The notes beneath the pieces are model-generated. The model was not told the DNA's origin. It made no database searches and worked only from the letters and a program-made list of their open reading frames with translations. A stretch of 64,000 nucleotides of DNA. It comes from Pyruvatibacter mobilis (lineage in GTDB: Bacteria > Pseudomonadota > Alphaproteobacteria > CGMCC-115125). Below, piece after piece: positions 19,028 to 28,570 of this stretch. The position numbers were made by a program, and so were the translations under genes. Location of the stretch: assembly GCF_012848855.1 (NCBI RefSeq), contig NZ_CP051630.1, forward strand, positions 2,707,501 through 2,771,500, given 5' to 3'. The number at the start of each line of letters is the position of its first letter. The first letter of the stretch is position 1.

Positions 19028-19735
19028 TCAGAGGGCGTCGAGAAAGCCCACCAGATCCTCAGTCGTGTGGTGGACGTGGTCACCGTCCTTGCCGTGATGG
19101 GCCTTTTCGGTGGCGAAGGCGTCTTCAGTGTGGACCCACACCGTGCGCATGCCCATCTGGTGCGGCACCACGAGATTGCGGGCGATATCCTCGAACATCG
19201 CCGCTTTTCTGGCATCCGCTGCCGAACGGCCGATGAAATGGCCGAAAGCATCCGGGTGCGGCTTGGGAATGTAATTGCACGCGGCGATGTCGATGATGCC
19301 CTCGAAGCGGTCGAGCACACCAAGCTTTCCGGCCACATTTTCCGCGTGCCGGTGGGAGCCATTGGTGAAAATGAAGCGCTTGCCCGGCAACCGCGCCAGG
19401 GCTGCGTCCAGGGCCCGGCTTTCGTCCACCACGGCCAGGTCGATGTCGTGCACGAAATCAAGGAAGGGCGTGGGGTCCATGCCGTGCTCTGCCATCAGGC
19501 CGGCCAGGGTGGTGCCGTGATCCACATAATATTGTTTCTGGATGCGGCGGGCTTCCACCGGATCAACATCAAGCTCTCTGGCAATGAATGCGCCCATGCG
19601 CTGGTCGATCTGGGCGAAGAGGTTGCAGTGAGCCGGGTAGAGCGTGTTGTCGAGGTCGAAAATCCAGGTGTCCACATGGCCGAAATCGGCATGGGTCACG
19701 GGCTGCGCAGACTGTGTTTCGGCATAATCGCTCAT
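19028..19735 (-). CDS. Pyrimidine 5'-nucleotidase-type HAD hydrolase
   Basis: Cytosolic haloacid-dehalogenase phosphatase of 235 residues, resembling the yeast Sdt1/alphaproteobacterial nucleotidase group. HAD motif I is FDLDNTLYP (nucleophile Asp), motif II FTNGS, motif III Lys in PKPHPDAF, and motif IV FEDIARNL. The start at 19735 (MSDYAETQSAQ) was chosen over an upstream in-frame extension that has no homology-like sequence. It precedes dapD but with a 151-base gap, so co-transcription is uncertain. Physiological substrate is inferred from the family. Confidence 0.82.
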   Translation of the reverse strand: MSDYAETQSAQPVTHADFGHVDTWIFDLDNTLYPAHCNLFAQIDQRMGAFIARELDVDPVEARRIQKQYYVDHGTTLAGLMAEHGMDPTPFLDFVHDIDLAVVDESRALDAALARLPGKRFIFTNGSHRHAENVAGKLGVLDRFEGIIDIAACNYIPKPHPDAFGHFIGRSAADARKAAMFEDIARNLVVPHQMGMRTVWVHTEDAFATEKAHHGKDGDHVHHTTEDLVGFLDAL

Positions 19736-19931
19736 GACCGGGAATGTGGCGCGACGACCCGGTGCTGGCAAGGCCGTCGCTCAGCCTGGGGTGCGATTTG
19801 GGGTTAATTTCCCGTTAGGCGCAGATGCCTAGACTTGCCTTCAGACGTGGCGGTGCCCCCGCCAGAAGCCCGGGGAAGGCCGGGTGTGGCTGTCGGGGCC
19901 ATTGCATAAGGAATTCGCGGGATTTTGGGCC

Positions 19932-21203
19932 ATGCTCAAGCTCATTAAGCGCCTGACGGGAGACCGTGCCGCTGCGCGCGGCACGCTGGCCTATGAGGAA
20001 GCGCGGGCGTTGCTTGAAACCGAAAAGCCGGCCACCCGCCGCGACCTTGCGCAGCGCACCGACCTCAAGCCTGAGATGCTCTACTACCTGGCGGAAGATT
20101 CCGACGAGCGCACCCGCGCGCTTGTTGCGGCCAACCCGTCCACGCCGCACCAGGCCAATGCGCTTCTTGCGGAGGACGAGGCCGCCAGCGTGCGCCAAGA
20201 ACTGGCGGCGAAGATCGGGCGCCTCCTGCCCGACCTCGAACCTGACGCCGCCGTCCGCCTGCGCGACCAGACCCTTGAGCTGATCGAGAAGCTGGCCCGC
20301 GACCAGGAGCCCCGCGTGCGCGCAATCCTGTCGGAAGAAATCAAGTCTTCGCCGCTGGTGCCGCGGGATGTCGTGCAACGGCTGGCCCGCGACGTCGAGA
20401 TATCGGTCTGCGGGCCGATCCTGCGCTACTCACCGCTGCTGAGTGATGCCGACCTGATCGAACTGATTGCCACCACGCAGATTGCCGGGGTGATCGAGGC
20501 AATTGCAGGCCGCGAGGCGCTGAGTGCCGATGTCTCGGATGAGGTTGTGGCCTCGCTGGACATCCCTGCTGTTGCCACGCTGCTGGCGAACAGCAGTGCT
20601 GAAATCCGCAACAGCACGATGGACAAGATTGTCAAGAACGCCGCCGAAGTGGCGCAGTGGCACGAGCCGATTTCGCTACGCCCCGACCTGTCGATCCGCG
20701 CGGTGCGGCGCATTGCCCAATTTGTCGGGCGTGACCTGCTGCACGGTCTCGCAGACCGGCTGGGCATGGACGAGGAAACCCGCCGCCTGTTGTCAGGCCG
20801 GTTGCACGAGCGTCTTGATGAAGGGCCCGAAAGCGAAACGGAAGTAGCAGCCGCCACCATCGTGCAGCGCGCACGCGAGCAGGGACGGTTGGATGCTGCC
20901 TTCATCACGGACGCGGCGGAGGAAGGGCACGGAGACCAGGTGGCCTATGCCATGAGCCTGTTATCCGGCCTGCCGCTTGATGATGTGCGGCGCGTGCTGG
21001 GAGCAAGCAATGGCAAGGCGATAACGTCGCTTGTCTGGCGTGCGCGGCTGCCGATGCGGGTATCGGTGGTGATCCAGACCCACGTCATGCACCTCAAGCC
21101 GCCGGCACTTCTGCCGGCGCGCAATGGCAGCGAATTCCCGATGAGCGAAGACGAGATGACACGGCTTCTCGACTATTTCGGCCTTGCGGCCAAGTCTGCC
21201 TGA
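19932..21203 (+). CDS. DUF2336 domain-containing protein
   Basis: A soluble, almost entirely helical protein of 423 residues in a family largely confined to alphaproteobacteria. Successive 35-40-residue helical pairs carry a repeated theme (for example DSDERTRALVAANPSTP, QELAAKIGRLLP, NSSAEIRNSTMDKI), like HEAT-type repeats, which suggests a protein-binding scaffold. The C-terminal region TSLVWRARLPMRVSVVIQTHV is the conserved family part. Start at 19932 (MLKLIKRL); an upstream start at 19884 adds residues without a ribosome site. Function unknown. Confidence 0.8.
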   Translation: MLKLIKRLTGDRAAARGTLAYEEARALLETEKPATRRDLAQRTDLKPEMLYYLAEDSDERTRALVAANPSTPHQANALLAEDEAASVRQELAAKIGRLLPDLEPDAAVRLRDQTLELIEKLARDQEPRVRAILSEEIKSSPLVPRDVVQRLARDVEISVCGPILRYSPLLSDADLIELIATTQIAGVIEAIAGREALSADVSDEVVASLDIPAVATLLANSSAEIRNSTMDKIVKNAAEVAQWHEPISLRPDLSIRAVRRIAQFVGRDLLHGLADRLGMDEETRRLLSGRLHERLDEGPESETEVAAATIVQRAREQGRLDAAFITDAAEEGHGDQVAYAMSLLSGLPLDDVRRVLGASNGKAITSLVWRARLPMRVSVVIQTHVMHLKPPALLPARNGSEFPMSEDEMTRLLDYFGLAAKSA

Positions 21204-21207
21204 GGCG

Positions 21208-22239
21208 CTATCGCAGCCTCATTGTGTGGGTCTCAGTCCCCTCTTCCAGCGTCACTTCCTGAAACGGCACTTCGTCATATCCACGCGCAGCGCAATTGCT
21301 CCGCCCCCGGATGAAGAAGCGTGTGGGCTTTGTGCAGAATGTGCGGTCGCCGCCCCAGACCATGGGAACGTCATTGCGCTTGGCAATGTCTCCCCCCTCG
21401 GTCACCGCCTCGGCATAGGCATAGTAGGTGGGTTCGTCCAGGGTACTGGTGATGGCAGGCGCGCAATTGCCAGCAGGTACGCGAATCCAGCCTGAAGAGC
21501 GCCATTCATCGGATTTGCGGTACCCGATGGCGGCCCACACCAGCAACTCCGTATCGTTGCAGAAGTGAAAGCCCGTGCGGCGCTGGCGCTTCTCGCCGGC
21601 GGCTTCCAACGCTGCGAACAGGCCATCGGAAATCTGTCCATTCACAGGCAGGCCGTTGGCTTTCTGGAAATCCTTGATGGCGCGGGTGGTGCGGCCACCT
21701 GAAAAGCCATCGACGGAGCCCGGTTCATAGCCAAGCTCCCGAAGAAGCCGCTGGGTCCCGGCCGTGCGGGCGCGTTTGTTGTCGTAGCTGCCGCTTTCGG
21801 CAAACACAGCCTTCCAGTCACGGCGCCCTTCGGTATCGATGCGGGCAAACTCCACTTTCTGAAGTCCGCGGCCGGTGCAACCATTGGCGCTGACAAAGCT
21901 GAAATCCGCCACATCAATGCACAGCATGCGGTCGCCGGAGGTGAGCCTGCGGCTGGCTCCGTGGGCGGCGCGGGTGCGGGCGAAAGCGTAGTATTCGGCC
22001 TCACCGAGGTCCTCGCCGATCACCGTCACGCACTCACCGGGATTGACCTTGAACCAGCCCTGCACGAGGAAGCCTTCCTCCACTTCGTGCGCGGAGGCGG
22101 CATCCAGCAGATAGCTCGAGCGGTTGCAGTATTCGAGCTTTGCCTCGGCGGGGGCCGCGGCCAGCACGGACAGAACTGCCGTGACGATAGCGGCGAAGGC
22201 AATGGTCAGGCGATCAGCCAATGAGGGACCCCGCACCAT
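21208..22239 (-). CDS. Secreted DUF1036 / peptidoglycan-binding protein
   Basis: Predicted periplasmic protein with a signal peptide ending AEA, then a first DUF1036 domain ([21 protein letters not shown]), a PG_binding_1 domain ([18 protein letters not shown]) and a second DUF1036 domain ([15 protein letters not shown]). DUF1036 domains are cysteine-rich and their role is unknown; the middle domain suggests contact with peptidoglycan. Start is ambiguous: ATG at 22239 would overlap the argB 3' end by 26 bases, whereas a TTG at about 22220 touching the argB stop leaves a normal signal peptide. I list the ATG. Confidence 0.78.
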   Translation of the reverse strand: MVRGPSLADRLTIAFAAIVTAVLSVLAAAPAEAKLEYCNRSSYLLDAASAHEVEEGFLVQGWFKVNPGECVTVIGEDLGEAEYYAFARTRAAHGASRRLTSGDRMLCIDVADFSFVSANGCTGRGLQKVEFARIDTEGRRDWKAVFAESGSYDNKRARTAGTQRLLRELGYEPGSVDGFSGGRTTRAIKDFQKANGLPVNGQISDGLFAALEAAGEKRQRRTGFHFCNDTELLVWAAIGYRKSDEWRSSGWIRVPAGNCAPAITSTLDEPTYYAYAEAVTEGGDIAKRNDVPMVWGGDRTFCTKPTRFFIRGRSNCAARGYDEVPFQEVTLEEGTETHTMRLR

Positions 22240-23125
22240 GCTCGGTGAAGAGCTCGAGCAGAACCGCATGCGGCACCCGGCCGTCGAGGATGACAGCAGC
22301 CTCGGACCCCGCGGCTCGGGCTTGCAGGCAGGTTTCGATCTTCGGGATCATACCGCCTGAGATGGTGCCATCCTTGATCAGCGCTTCCGCATCGGCGGGC
22401 GTGATGTTGGTCAGCAGGTTACCGTCCTTGTCGAGCACACCGCGCACATCCGTAAGCATCAGCAGGCGCTTGGCGTTGAGCGCACCGGCGATGGCACCGG
22501 CGGCGGTGTCCGCATTGATGTTGTAGGTGTGGCCGTCTTCGGATACGCCGATGGGTGCAATCACGGGGATGAGGGCCGAGCCGAGCAGCACCTTGAGCAC
22601 GTCCGGGTTCACCTTGGCGGGCTCACCGACAAACCCCAGATCCAGCACGCGCTCGATGTTGCTGTCGGAGTCCTGCACGGTCTTGTGCATCTTCTCTGCA
22701 ACGATGAGCTTGGCGTCCTTGCCTGACAGGCCCACCGCCTTGCCGCCCGCCTGGTTGATGGCGGTAACCACTTCACCGTTGATCTTGCCCGCCAGCACCA
22801 TCTCAACGACTTCGACGGTGGCCTTGTCGGTGACACGCAGGCCGCCCTTGAACTCACTTTCGATCGCCAGGCGCTCAAGCATGGAGCCGATCTGCGGACC
22901 GCCCCCGTGGACGACGATGACGTTGATTCCCACCTGCTTGAGCAGCACGATGTCGCGCGCGAACTGGGCAGCCAGCTTGTCGTCGCCCATGGCGTGGCCA
23001 CCATACTTCACCACCACGACCTTGCCTTCGTAGCGCTGCATGTAAGGCAGGGCCTCGGAGAGGATATGGGCCTTTTCAAGCCAGGCTTCGGCCGTTGCGT
23101 CTGTCATTTCGCGGATGTCCGCCAT
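22214..23125 (-). CDS. argB: Acetylglutamate kinase
   Basis: Phosphorylates N-acetylglutamate in arginine synthesis. The 303-residue protein has VVKYGGHAM at the phosphate site, [17 protein letters not shown] and [11 protein letters not shown], diagnostic of ArgB. ATG at 23125 (MADIREMT) is the likely start; MTDATAEAW at 23107 is the alternative. It lies 127 bases after the engB stop, the usual alphaproteobacterial order. Confidence 0.96.
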   Translation of the reverse strand: MADIREMTDATAEAWLEKAHILSEALPYMQRYEGKVVVVKYGGHAMGDDKLAAQFARDIVLLKQVGINVIVVHGGGPQIGSMLERLAIESEFKGGLRVTDKATVEVVEMVLAGKINGEVVTAINQAGGKAVGLSGKDAKLIVAEKMHKTVQDSDSNIERVLDLGFVGEPAKVNPDVLKVLLGSALIPVIAPIGVSEDGHTYNINADTAAGAIAGALNAKRLLMLTDVRGVLDKDGNLLTNITPADAEALIKDGTISGGMIPKIETCLQARAAGSEAAVILDGRVPHAVLLELFTEHGAGSLIG

Positions 23126-23252
23126 GTCCGTCTGGTCAATCTGTTTGCGGGTCCGGTGTGCGCTTGCGCCGCTGCGCGGCCGCACCGCCCGGTTGCTGAA
23201 GTCTATAGCGTGAAACCGCCTTCGACTGCCAGAACATGGGTCTCAGCAGCGG

Positions 23253-23912
23253 TTAATGTTCGCGAAGACCCGCTATCTCCGCGCGCACATGTTCGAGGCC
23301 CTCGCCCGTTCGGGAAGCAGTAACCAGCACGCGGGGATGTGCCGCCACATGCTTACGCATCACGGCCTCTGTGCTTTCGATCACCTTCTCAAGCTCACCC
23401 TTCTTGGGCTTGTCAGCCTTGGTCAGCACCACCTGATAAGACACAGCGGCCGTGTCCATGAGCTTGAAGATTTCCTCGTCATTGGCCTTCACGCCGTGGC
23501 GGCTGTCGATCAGCACGAAGACCCGGCGCAGAGACGCGCGTCCCGCGAGATAGTTCGTGATGAGAGAGTTCCATGCCCGCACCTTGGACTTGCTTTCGCG
23601 CGCATAGCCGTAGCCCGGCAGGTCGACCAGATAGACACCGTCGGGATCGTTTTCGGGCAGGGTGAAGAAGTTGATTTCCTGGGTGCGGCCAGGCGTGTTG
23701 GACGTGCGGGCCAGATCCTTGCGGCCGGTCAGCGCGTTGATGAGGCTCGACTTGCCAACATTTGACCGGCCCGCAAAGGCGAATTCCGGCCGGTCGCCCA
23801 TTGGCAGGCCATCCACCTTGACCACGCCCTTGAGAAAGCCGCAGGGCCGCGCGAACAGGAGCCGGCCGGCCTCGATCAGCCGTGCCTGCTCCTCATCATC
23901 CGCGTCCGACAT
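23253..23912 (-). CDS. engB: Ribosome biogenesis GTPase YihA/YsxC
   Basis: GTPase needed for large-subunit assembly and division. The 219-residue protein has G1 GRSNVGKSS, G2-adjacent TSNTPGRTQ, G3 DLPGYGYA, G4 TKADK and the terminal TASRTGEGL. It starts 12 bases after the yidC stop, in the conserved rpmH-rnpA-yidC-engB order. Confidence 0.96.
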   Translation of the reverse strand: MSDADDEEQARLIEAGRLLFARPCGFLKGVVKVDGLPMGDRPEFAFAGRSNVGKSSLINALTGRKDLARTSNTPGRTQEINFFTLPENDPDGVYLVDLPGYGYARESKSKVRAWNSLITNYLAGRASLRRVFVLIDSRHGVKANDEEIFKLMDTAAVSYQVVLTKADKPKKGELEKVIESTEAVMRKHVAAHPRVLVTASRTGEGLEHVRAEIAGLREH

Positions 23913-23924
23913 ATCCCTTTCGCC

Positions 23925-25781
23925 TTACGAAGCGTCGGTATTGGAACCGGACTTGAAGCGCTTGGTCAGCCACTCAAAATCCTGTCCCCATTCCGGCGAC
24001 ACGCCCTGGCGGCGCATGATCACCCATTGCTGAAGGATCGACAGGGCGTTGTTGAACGTCCAGTAGATCACCAGACCCGCCGGGAAGGTCGCGAGCACGA
24101 AAGTGAAGATCACCGGCATCCAACGGAAGATCTGCTGCTGGATCTCGTCAGTCGGTGCCGGGTTCATCTTCATCTGCAGGTACATGGAGATACCCATCAG
24201 CACCGGCCAAATGCCGACGGTCAGGAAATCCGGCGTATCCCACGGGATGAGGCCGAACAGGTTGAACAGTGATGTCGGATCCTTCGCCGACAGATCCTCG
24301 ATCCAACCGAAGAACGGTGCGTGGCGCATTTCGATGGTGACGAACAGCACCTTGTAGAGGGCAAAGAATACCGGGATCTGGATCAGGATGGGCAGGCAGC
24401 CGGCGAGCGGGTTCACCTTCTCGCGGCGGTAGAGCTCCATCAGCTCCTGCTGCTGCCGTTGCTTGTCGTCCTTATAGCGGTCACGCAGCTTCATCATTTC
24501 CGGCTGCACCTTCTTCATCTTGCTCATCGCCACATAGGACGTGTTGGCAAGCGGGAAGAAGGCAAGCTTGATGAGGATGGTGAGGACGATGATGGCGACA
24601 CCGAAATTACCGACGATGCCCTGGATGTAGAGCAGCGCCAGGAACAGCGGCTTTGTGATGAAGTAGAACCAGCCCCAGTCGATGGCGAGTTCAAAGTTAT
24701 CGATACCCAGCGCCCCTTCATAGGCGTCGATGATGCGCACCACCTTGGCACCGGCGAACAGGCGGTCGGTGATGGAGGCGGTGCCATTGGCCGGCACGGT
24801 GATTGGATCGCGCAGATAATCGGCCTGGTAGACGTCCTGGCCGCGCAGGGGCGTATCGGAGAACGACATGCGGCTGTTGGCGGACTGGTCGGGCACCAGA
24901 GCCGTCATCCAGTATTTGTCGGTGATGCCGATCCAGCCACCGGCAGTGCGGGCCCGCACTGAACCCTGCTCCTGGAGATCGTCATAATCGATCTCCTGCA
25001 AGCCGTCCGCATCCGGAAAATAGCCGATCAGGCCTTCATGCAGGATCCAGATGCCCTCGGTCTCCGGCGTGCCGGTGCGCGCCACGAGGCCATAGGGAAA
25101 CAGGGTGACAGCTGCACCCGTGCTGTTCTCGACGCTCTGTTCGATGGTGAACATGTAGTCGTCGTCGATCGAGATCGTCTTGCGGAAGATGAGACCCGCG
25201 CCGTTGTTCCACGACAGGGTGACCGGGTTAGCCGGCGTCAGCGTGCCCTCAGTTTCACGGGTCCAGAGAGTGGAGCTGCCCGGCAGCGCGACATTCGCGG
25301 ATGCAGGCGCCGTCCAGCCGAACTCGGCGTAATAGGGGTTGTCTGATCCGCGCGGCGACAGCAGAACGATTTCCGCGCTCTCCGGGTCCACCGTCTGGCG
25401 ATATTCCTTGAGCTGAAGATCATCGATACGTCCACCCACAAGCGAGATCGACCCGTCGATGCTGGGGCTGTCGAAGGCAATGCGCGGGGTCTGCTCAAGG
25501 GCGATCGCGCGCGGCAGCACCGGCTGGCCTGCTGCGGGCACGCCTGCGCCGCCGAGTTGCTCATCTACCTGCGGCGCACCACCCGTGTCCGGCACCGGCG
25601 TGACGCTGCCGCCTGCTGCACCGGCCGGGGTGCTCTGCCCGGCGGCATCGCCTGGAGTGGCGGCCTGCTGCGTTTCCTGGGTGGCGGGCGCCGGCGGTTC
25701 GACGAAGAAGTACTGCCAGCCCACAAGGACGGCGACACACAGAACGGCTGCGAGAATGAAGTTACGGTTTTCGTCGGTCAT
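23925..25781 (-). CDS. yidC: Membrane protein insertase YidC
   Basis: Inserts and folds inner-membrane proteins with or without SecYEG. The 618-residue gram-negative form has an N-terminal helix (NFILAAVLCVAVLVGWQYFF), a Pro/Ala/Gly-rich linker, a large periplasmic beta-domain (about 90-360) and five C-terminal helices with KPLFLALLYIQGIVGNFGVAII and NPLAGCLPILIQIPVFFALYKVL. ATG at 25781 (MTDENRN) is preferred; an in-frame GTG 18 bases upstream is possible. Only 82 bases separate it from rnpA, and the small yidD gene often found there is absent. Confidence 0.97.
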   Translation of the reverse strand: MTDENRNFILAAVLCVAVLVGWQYFFVEPPAPATQETQQAATPGDAAGQSTPAGAAGGSVTPVPDTGGAPQVDEQLGGAGVPAAGQPVLPRAIALEQTPRIAFDSPSIDGSISLVGGRIDDLQLKEYRQTVDPESAEIVLLSPRGSDNPYYAEFGWTAPASANVALPGSSTLWTRETEGTLTPANPVTLSWNNGAGLIFRKTISIDDDYMFTIEQSVENSTGAAVTLFPYGLVARTGTPETEGIWILHEGLIGYFPDADGLQEIDYDDLQEQGSVRARTAGGWIGITDKYWMTALVPDQSANSRMSFSDTPLRGQDVYQADYLRDPITVPANGTASITDRLFAGAKVVRIIDAYEGALGIDNFELAIDWGWFYFITKPLFLALLYIQGIVGNFGVAIIVLTILIKLAFFPLANTSYVAMSKMKKVQPEMMKLRDRYKDDKQRQQQELMELYRREKVNPLAGCLPILIQIPVFFALYKVLFVTIEMRHAPFFGWIEDLSAKDPTSLFNLFGLIPWDTPDFLTVGIWPVLMGISMYLQMKMNPAPTDEIQQQIFRWMPVIFTFVLATFPAGLVIYWTFNNALSILQQWVIMRRQGVSPEWGQDFEWLTKRFKSGSNTDAS

Positions 25782-25863
25782 CGGCGGAGGACGTCTCACT
25801 CACGTAAATGCAGGAAGGCGGAAATGCAGCGAGGCAATTGGCTGGCCGATCAGCTTTGGATCG

Positions 25864-26247
25864 TCAGCCGGTGGATGGGCGGTCAGGTGGCCGCTTGCGC
25901 TTGCCCTGTCCATGCACCCTTGCCAGCGCCTGCTCGAGATCGCCCTGCAACAGCGCAAAGGGACGGGTCAGCGTGCCGGCGCGCCCGATAACTACATAAT
26001 CGCGGCCCGGAAGGCCATAGCAGGGGAGAATTGCCGCAACCGCGGCACGCAGACGGCGCTTGGCCCTGTTGCGGACCACGGCATTGCCGACCTTGCGGGT
26101 GACAGTGAAACCGACCCGCAAGGGAGCTTCACCGGGCGTGCCCGCATCTGACCGCTTGCGCATCTGAAGCACGAGTCCGGGCATGGCGACGCGGCGGGCG
26201 CGCGCTGCCTTGAGGAAGTCCGCCCGCTGCTTCAGGCGTTCGATCAT
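25864..26247 (-). CDS. rnpA: Ribonuclease P protein component
   Basis: Protein subunit assisting the catalytic RNA in 5'-processing of tRNA precursors. The 127-residue protein has RADFLKAARA at the substrate cleft, GFTVTRKVGNAVVRNRAKRRLR (the RNR box, split here as GFTVTRKVGNAV and RNRAKRRLR), and a basic Gln/Lys/Arg-rich tail. Downstream of rpmH on the same message. Confidence 0.95.
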   Translation of the reverse strand: MIERLKQRADFLKAARARRVAMPGLVLQMRKRSDAGTPGEAPLRVGFTVTRKVGNAVVRNRAKRRLRAAVAAILPCYGLPGRDYVVIGRAGTLTRPFALLQGDLEQALARVHGQGKRKRPPDRPSTG

Positions 26248-26292
26248 TTTCTTCAGTGCTGCCGGGGCATACGGGCCCCGAACGGCGCCTTG

Positions 26293-26427
26293 TTAGGCGG
26301 AAAGAACCTTGCGGCCCTTCGCGCGGCGGCGTTGCAGAACCTTGCGGCCGTTCTTGGTGGCAAGGCGCGCGCGGAAGCCGTGACGGCGCTTACGTACGAG
26401 GCGGCTGGGCTGGTATGTCCGTTTCAC
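26293..26427 (-). CDS. rpmH: Ribosomal protein bL34
   Basis: A 44-residue basic protein of the large subunit: starts [18 protein letters not shown] and ends [12 protein letters not shown], essentially the family consensus. The start codon is GTG (25 bases into the message side at 26427), with no ATG available. It is preceded by a strong sigma-70-type promoter and followed by rnpA 45 bases on. Confidence 0.97.
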   Translation of the reverse strand: MKRTYQPSRLVRKRRHGFRARLATKNGRKVLQRRRAKGRKVLSA

Positions 26428-26787
26428 GGCACAAACTCCGGATAAGGCCCCGAATTCTCAGGGAATGGCTCAAAACTGGGTCAGGCGGCTTTCAGGACCG
26501 CGCGAAGCGAAGGCAATGGCAAAGCCTCTCCGCCCGCGGCGGGAAATCCCGCAGCGCCGAAGCCGCGGGTTTTAAGCAAGCGGCAGAGGCTTGTCAATCA
26601 CCGCCCGCACTGTCTCAGGGCTCAAATTCGGCGCAGATTAACGCCTATCACAGGTGAAAACAGCCCATCACAAGGCCGGGAGGCGGGCTTTCAACTGCCC
26701 CGGCAATAGGTCACTTAGTGCCACACCAACCGTGACACCGGTCCCCATGTCGTCGGCACCGCCCATCCTGTGACCCAAGGAGCCCTT
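26428..26787. other. Leader region upstream of rpmH and of the DUF547 gene
   Basis: A 360-base divergent spacer. It holds the rpmH promoter and a roughly 130-base untranslated leader of that operon. No protein gene or DnaA-box cluster was recognised, so I do not call an origin here. Confidence 0.5.
26569..26597 (-). promoter_or_regulatory. Sigma-70 promoter of the rpmH-rnpA-yidC operon
   Basis: On the minus strand: perfect TTGACA (26592-26597), 17-base spacer, TAAAAC (26569-26574). Transcription should start near 26562, leaving a leader of about 130 bases before rpmH. Confidence 0.7.
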
Positions 26788-27699
26788 ATGCAGCGTAAGA
26801 TGAGCATATCGTCCGCCCGTACGGGCCGTCTCCTCAGCGCGGTCGGGCTGGACCGGCGTGACGTCATGGCGGCAACCTGCGGTGTTCTTCTGAGTGGCCT
26901 CTTGTTGGGGGCACCGGGAGAAGCCGGGGCGATGGATCTGGCAGAGGCATTCAAGGATCATGACCCGATGAGCACACGCACCGTCGACCACAGCCTGTGG
27001 GCTGATCTTCTGTCCGCCCATGTGCGCGAAGGGGACGACGGGGTTACGCGGGTGGATTATGCGGCCCTTGCCGCCAGCAAGGCGGATCTTGAGAAGCTGG
27101 GCACCTATCTCGATATCCTGCAGGACACCAAGGTCTCCAGCCTCTCACGCGACGAGCAATTCGCCTATTGGGCCAACCTCTACAACGCGGTGACGGTAGA
27201 GGTCATTCTTGACCACTATCCGGTCCGGTCGATCCGCGACATCAACATTTCACCCGGCCTGTTTTCTTCAGGACCCTGGGGCAAACCACTTGTCACCGTT
27301 GAGGGTAAGGATCTGTCGCTCGACAATATTGAGCACGACATCCTGCGCAAGAACTGGGATGAACCGCGGGTGCATTACGCGGTCAATTGCGCGTCTTATG
27401 GCTGCCCAAACCTGGCAACCGATCCCTACACGGGCAAGACACTTGAAGCCCAGCTTGATGCGGCGGCCCGCGCCTATGTGAACCATCCGCGCGGTGTGCG
27501 CTTCGACGGCAGCAAGCTCGTGCTTTCCAAGATCTTCGACTGGTACGGCAAGGATTTCGGTACCACCCGCGACGAGCAGCTTGCGGCCATCGCGGCCCAT
27601 GCCGCTCCTGATCTTGCCGAAAGGCTTGCAACCCATTCAGGCCGCATCGGTTACGAATATGACTGGACGCTCAATGATACGGCCAACACGGACAGCTGA
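26788..27699 (+). CDS. DUF547 domain-containing exported protein
   Basis: 303 residues. The N-terminus has a twin arginine (LDRRDVMAATC) followed by a hydrophobic run and APGEAGA, which looks like a Tat signal. The DUF547 domain has FAYWANLYNAVTVEVIL, SLDNIEHDILRKNW, HYAVNCASYGCPNL and a C-terminal GYEYDWTLND. The conserved Cys/His pattern hints at a thiol-protease-like fold, but activity is unproven. ATG at 26788 has AAGGAG 7 bases upstream. It precedes a TVP38 membrane protein and a flavoprotein; the three recur together in many gram-negative genomes, to my recollection. Confidence 0.85.
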   Translation: MQRKMSISSARTGRLLSAVGLDRRDVMAATCGVLLSGLLLGAPGEAGAMDLAEAFKDHDPMSTRTVDHSLWADLLSAHVREGDDGVTRVDYAALAASKADLEKLGTYLDILQDTKVSSLSRDEQFAYWANLYNAVTVEVILDHYPVRSIRDINISPGLFSSGPWGKPLVTVEGKDLSLDNIEHDILRKNWDEPRVHYAVNCASYGCPNLATDPYTGKTLEAQLDAAARAYVNHPRGVRFDGSKLVLSKIFDWYGKDFGTTRDEQLAAIAAHAAPDLAERLATHSGRIGYEYDWTLNDTANTDS

Positions 27700-27758
27700 G
27701 CGGACACCCTAGACCACATCTTTCCCACATCTGCCATTCACTCGCGGGGGACTGCGCG

Positions 27759-28556
27759 ATGACTGACCAATCTACTGATCCGACAAAGGACGCGCAGGGC
27801 TTCAGCCTGAAACGCTCCCTGCCGCTCGTCGTCCTGGTGGCGCTCATTGGCGCAGCCTTCTATTTCGATCTGCACTCTTATCTGTCGCTTCAGACCATTG
27901 CTGAAAACCGTGAGGCACTGACGGGTTTCGTCGCCGGCAACATCCTCGTGGCGGTCGCAGCATTCGTCGCCGTCTATATTGTGGTAGTTGCCCTTTCGCT
28001 GCCCGGTGGCGCGCTGCTGACCATCACAGGCGGGTTTCTGTTCGGACCGCTTCTCGGCGGGCTTGCCACGGTGGTGGGCGCAACGATCGGGGCAACCATC
28101 ATCTTCCTTATCGCCAAGACATCCTTCGGCGAGCCCCTGGCGGCGCGGGCCGGCCCATGGCTTGAGAAGCTGCGTGACGGCTTCCGCAAGGATGCGCTGT
28201 CCTATCTCTTGTTCCTGCGGCTGGTGCCCGCCTTCCCCTTCTGGCTGGTGAACCTTGCACCTGCTGTCCTCGGCGTGGGCCTGGGGACCTATGTCATCGG
28301 CACCTTTGTCGGCATCATTCCGGGGACCTTTGCCTTTGCCTTTGTCGGCGCGGGCCTCGACTCGATCATCGAAGCGCAGCAGGAGGCCTACAACGCCTGC
28401 ATCGCCGAGAAGGGCGCTGATGGCGGCTGCTCCTTCGCCCTTGATCCGGGATCGCTGCTGACCCCTGAAATCCTTATCGCCTTCGCCGCGCTGGGCGTGG
28501 TGGCGCTGATCCCCGTGGTGATCCGCCGCCTGCGCGACCGCAAATCCGCTGCCTGA
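27759..28556 (+). CDS. TVP38/TMEM64-family membrane protein
   Basis: Polytopic inner-membrane protein of 265 residues with a VTT (DedA-like) domain. Motifs include LSLPGGALLTITGGFLFGPLLGG and FLRLVPAFPFWLVNLAP, with about six hydrophobic helices and a final TM anchor. Relatives include lipid scramblases in eukaryotes and the DedA superfamily. A Cys-containing loop (NACIAEKGADGGCSF) lies before the last helix. It ends 14 bases before the flavoprotein gene, so they are probably co-expressed. Confidence 0.88.
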   Translation: MTDQSTDPTKDAQGFSLKRSLPLVVLVALIGAAFYFDLHSYLSLQTIAENREALTGFVAGNILVAVAAFVAVYIVVVALSLPGGALLTITGGFLFGPLLGGLATVVGATIGATIIFLIAKTSFGEPLAARAGPWLEKLRDGFRKDALSYLLFLRLVPAFPFWLVNLAPAVLGVGLGTYVIGTFVGIIPGTFAFAFVGAGLDSIIEAQQEAYNACIAEKGADGGCSFALDPGSLLTPEILIAFAALGVVALIPVVIRRLRDRKSAA

Positions 28557-28570
28557 GGAAGGATGATCCA

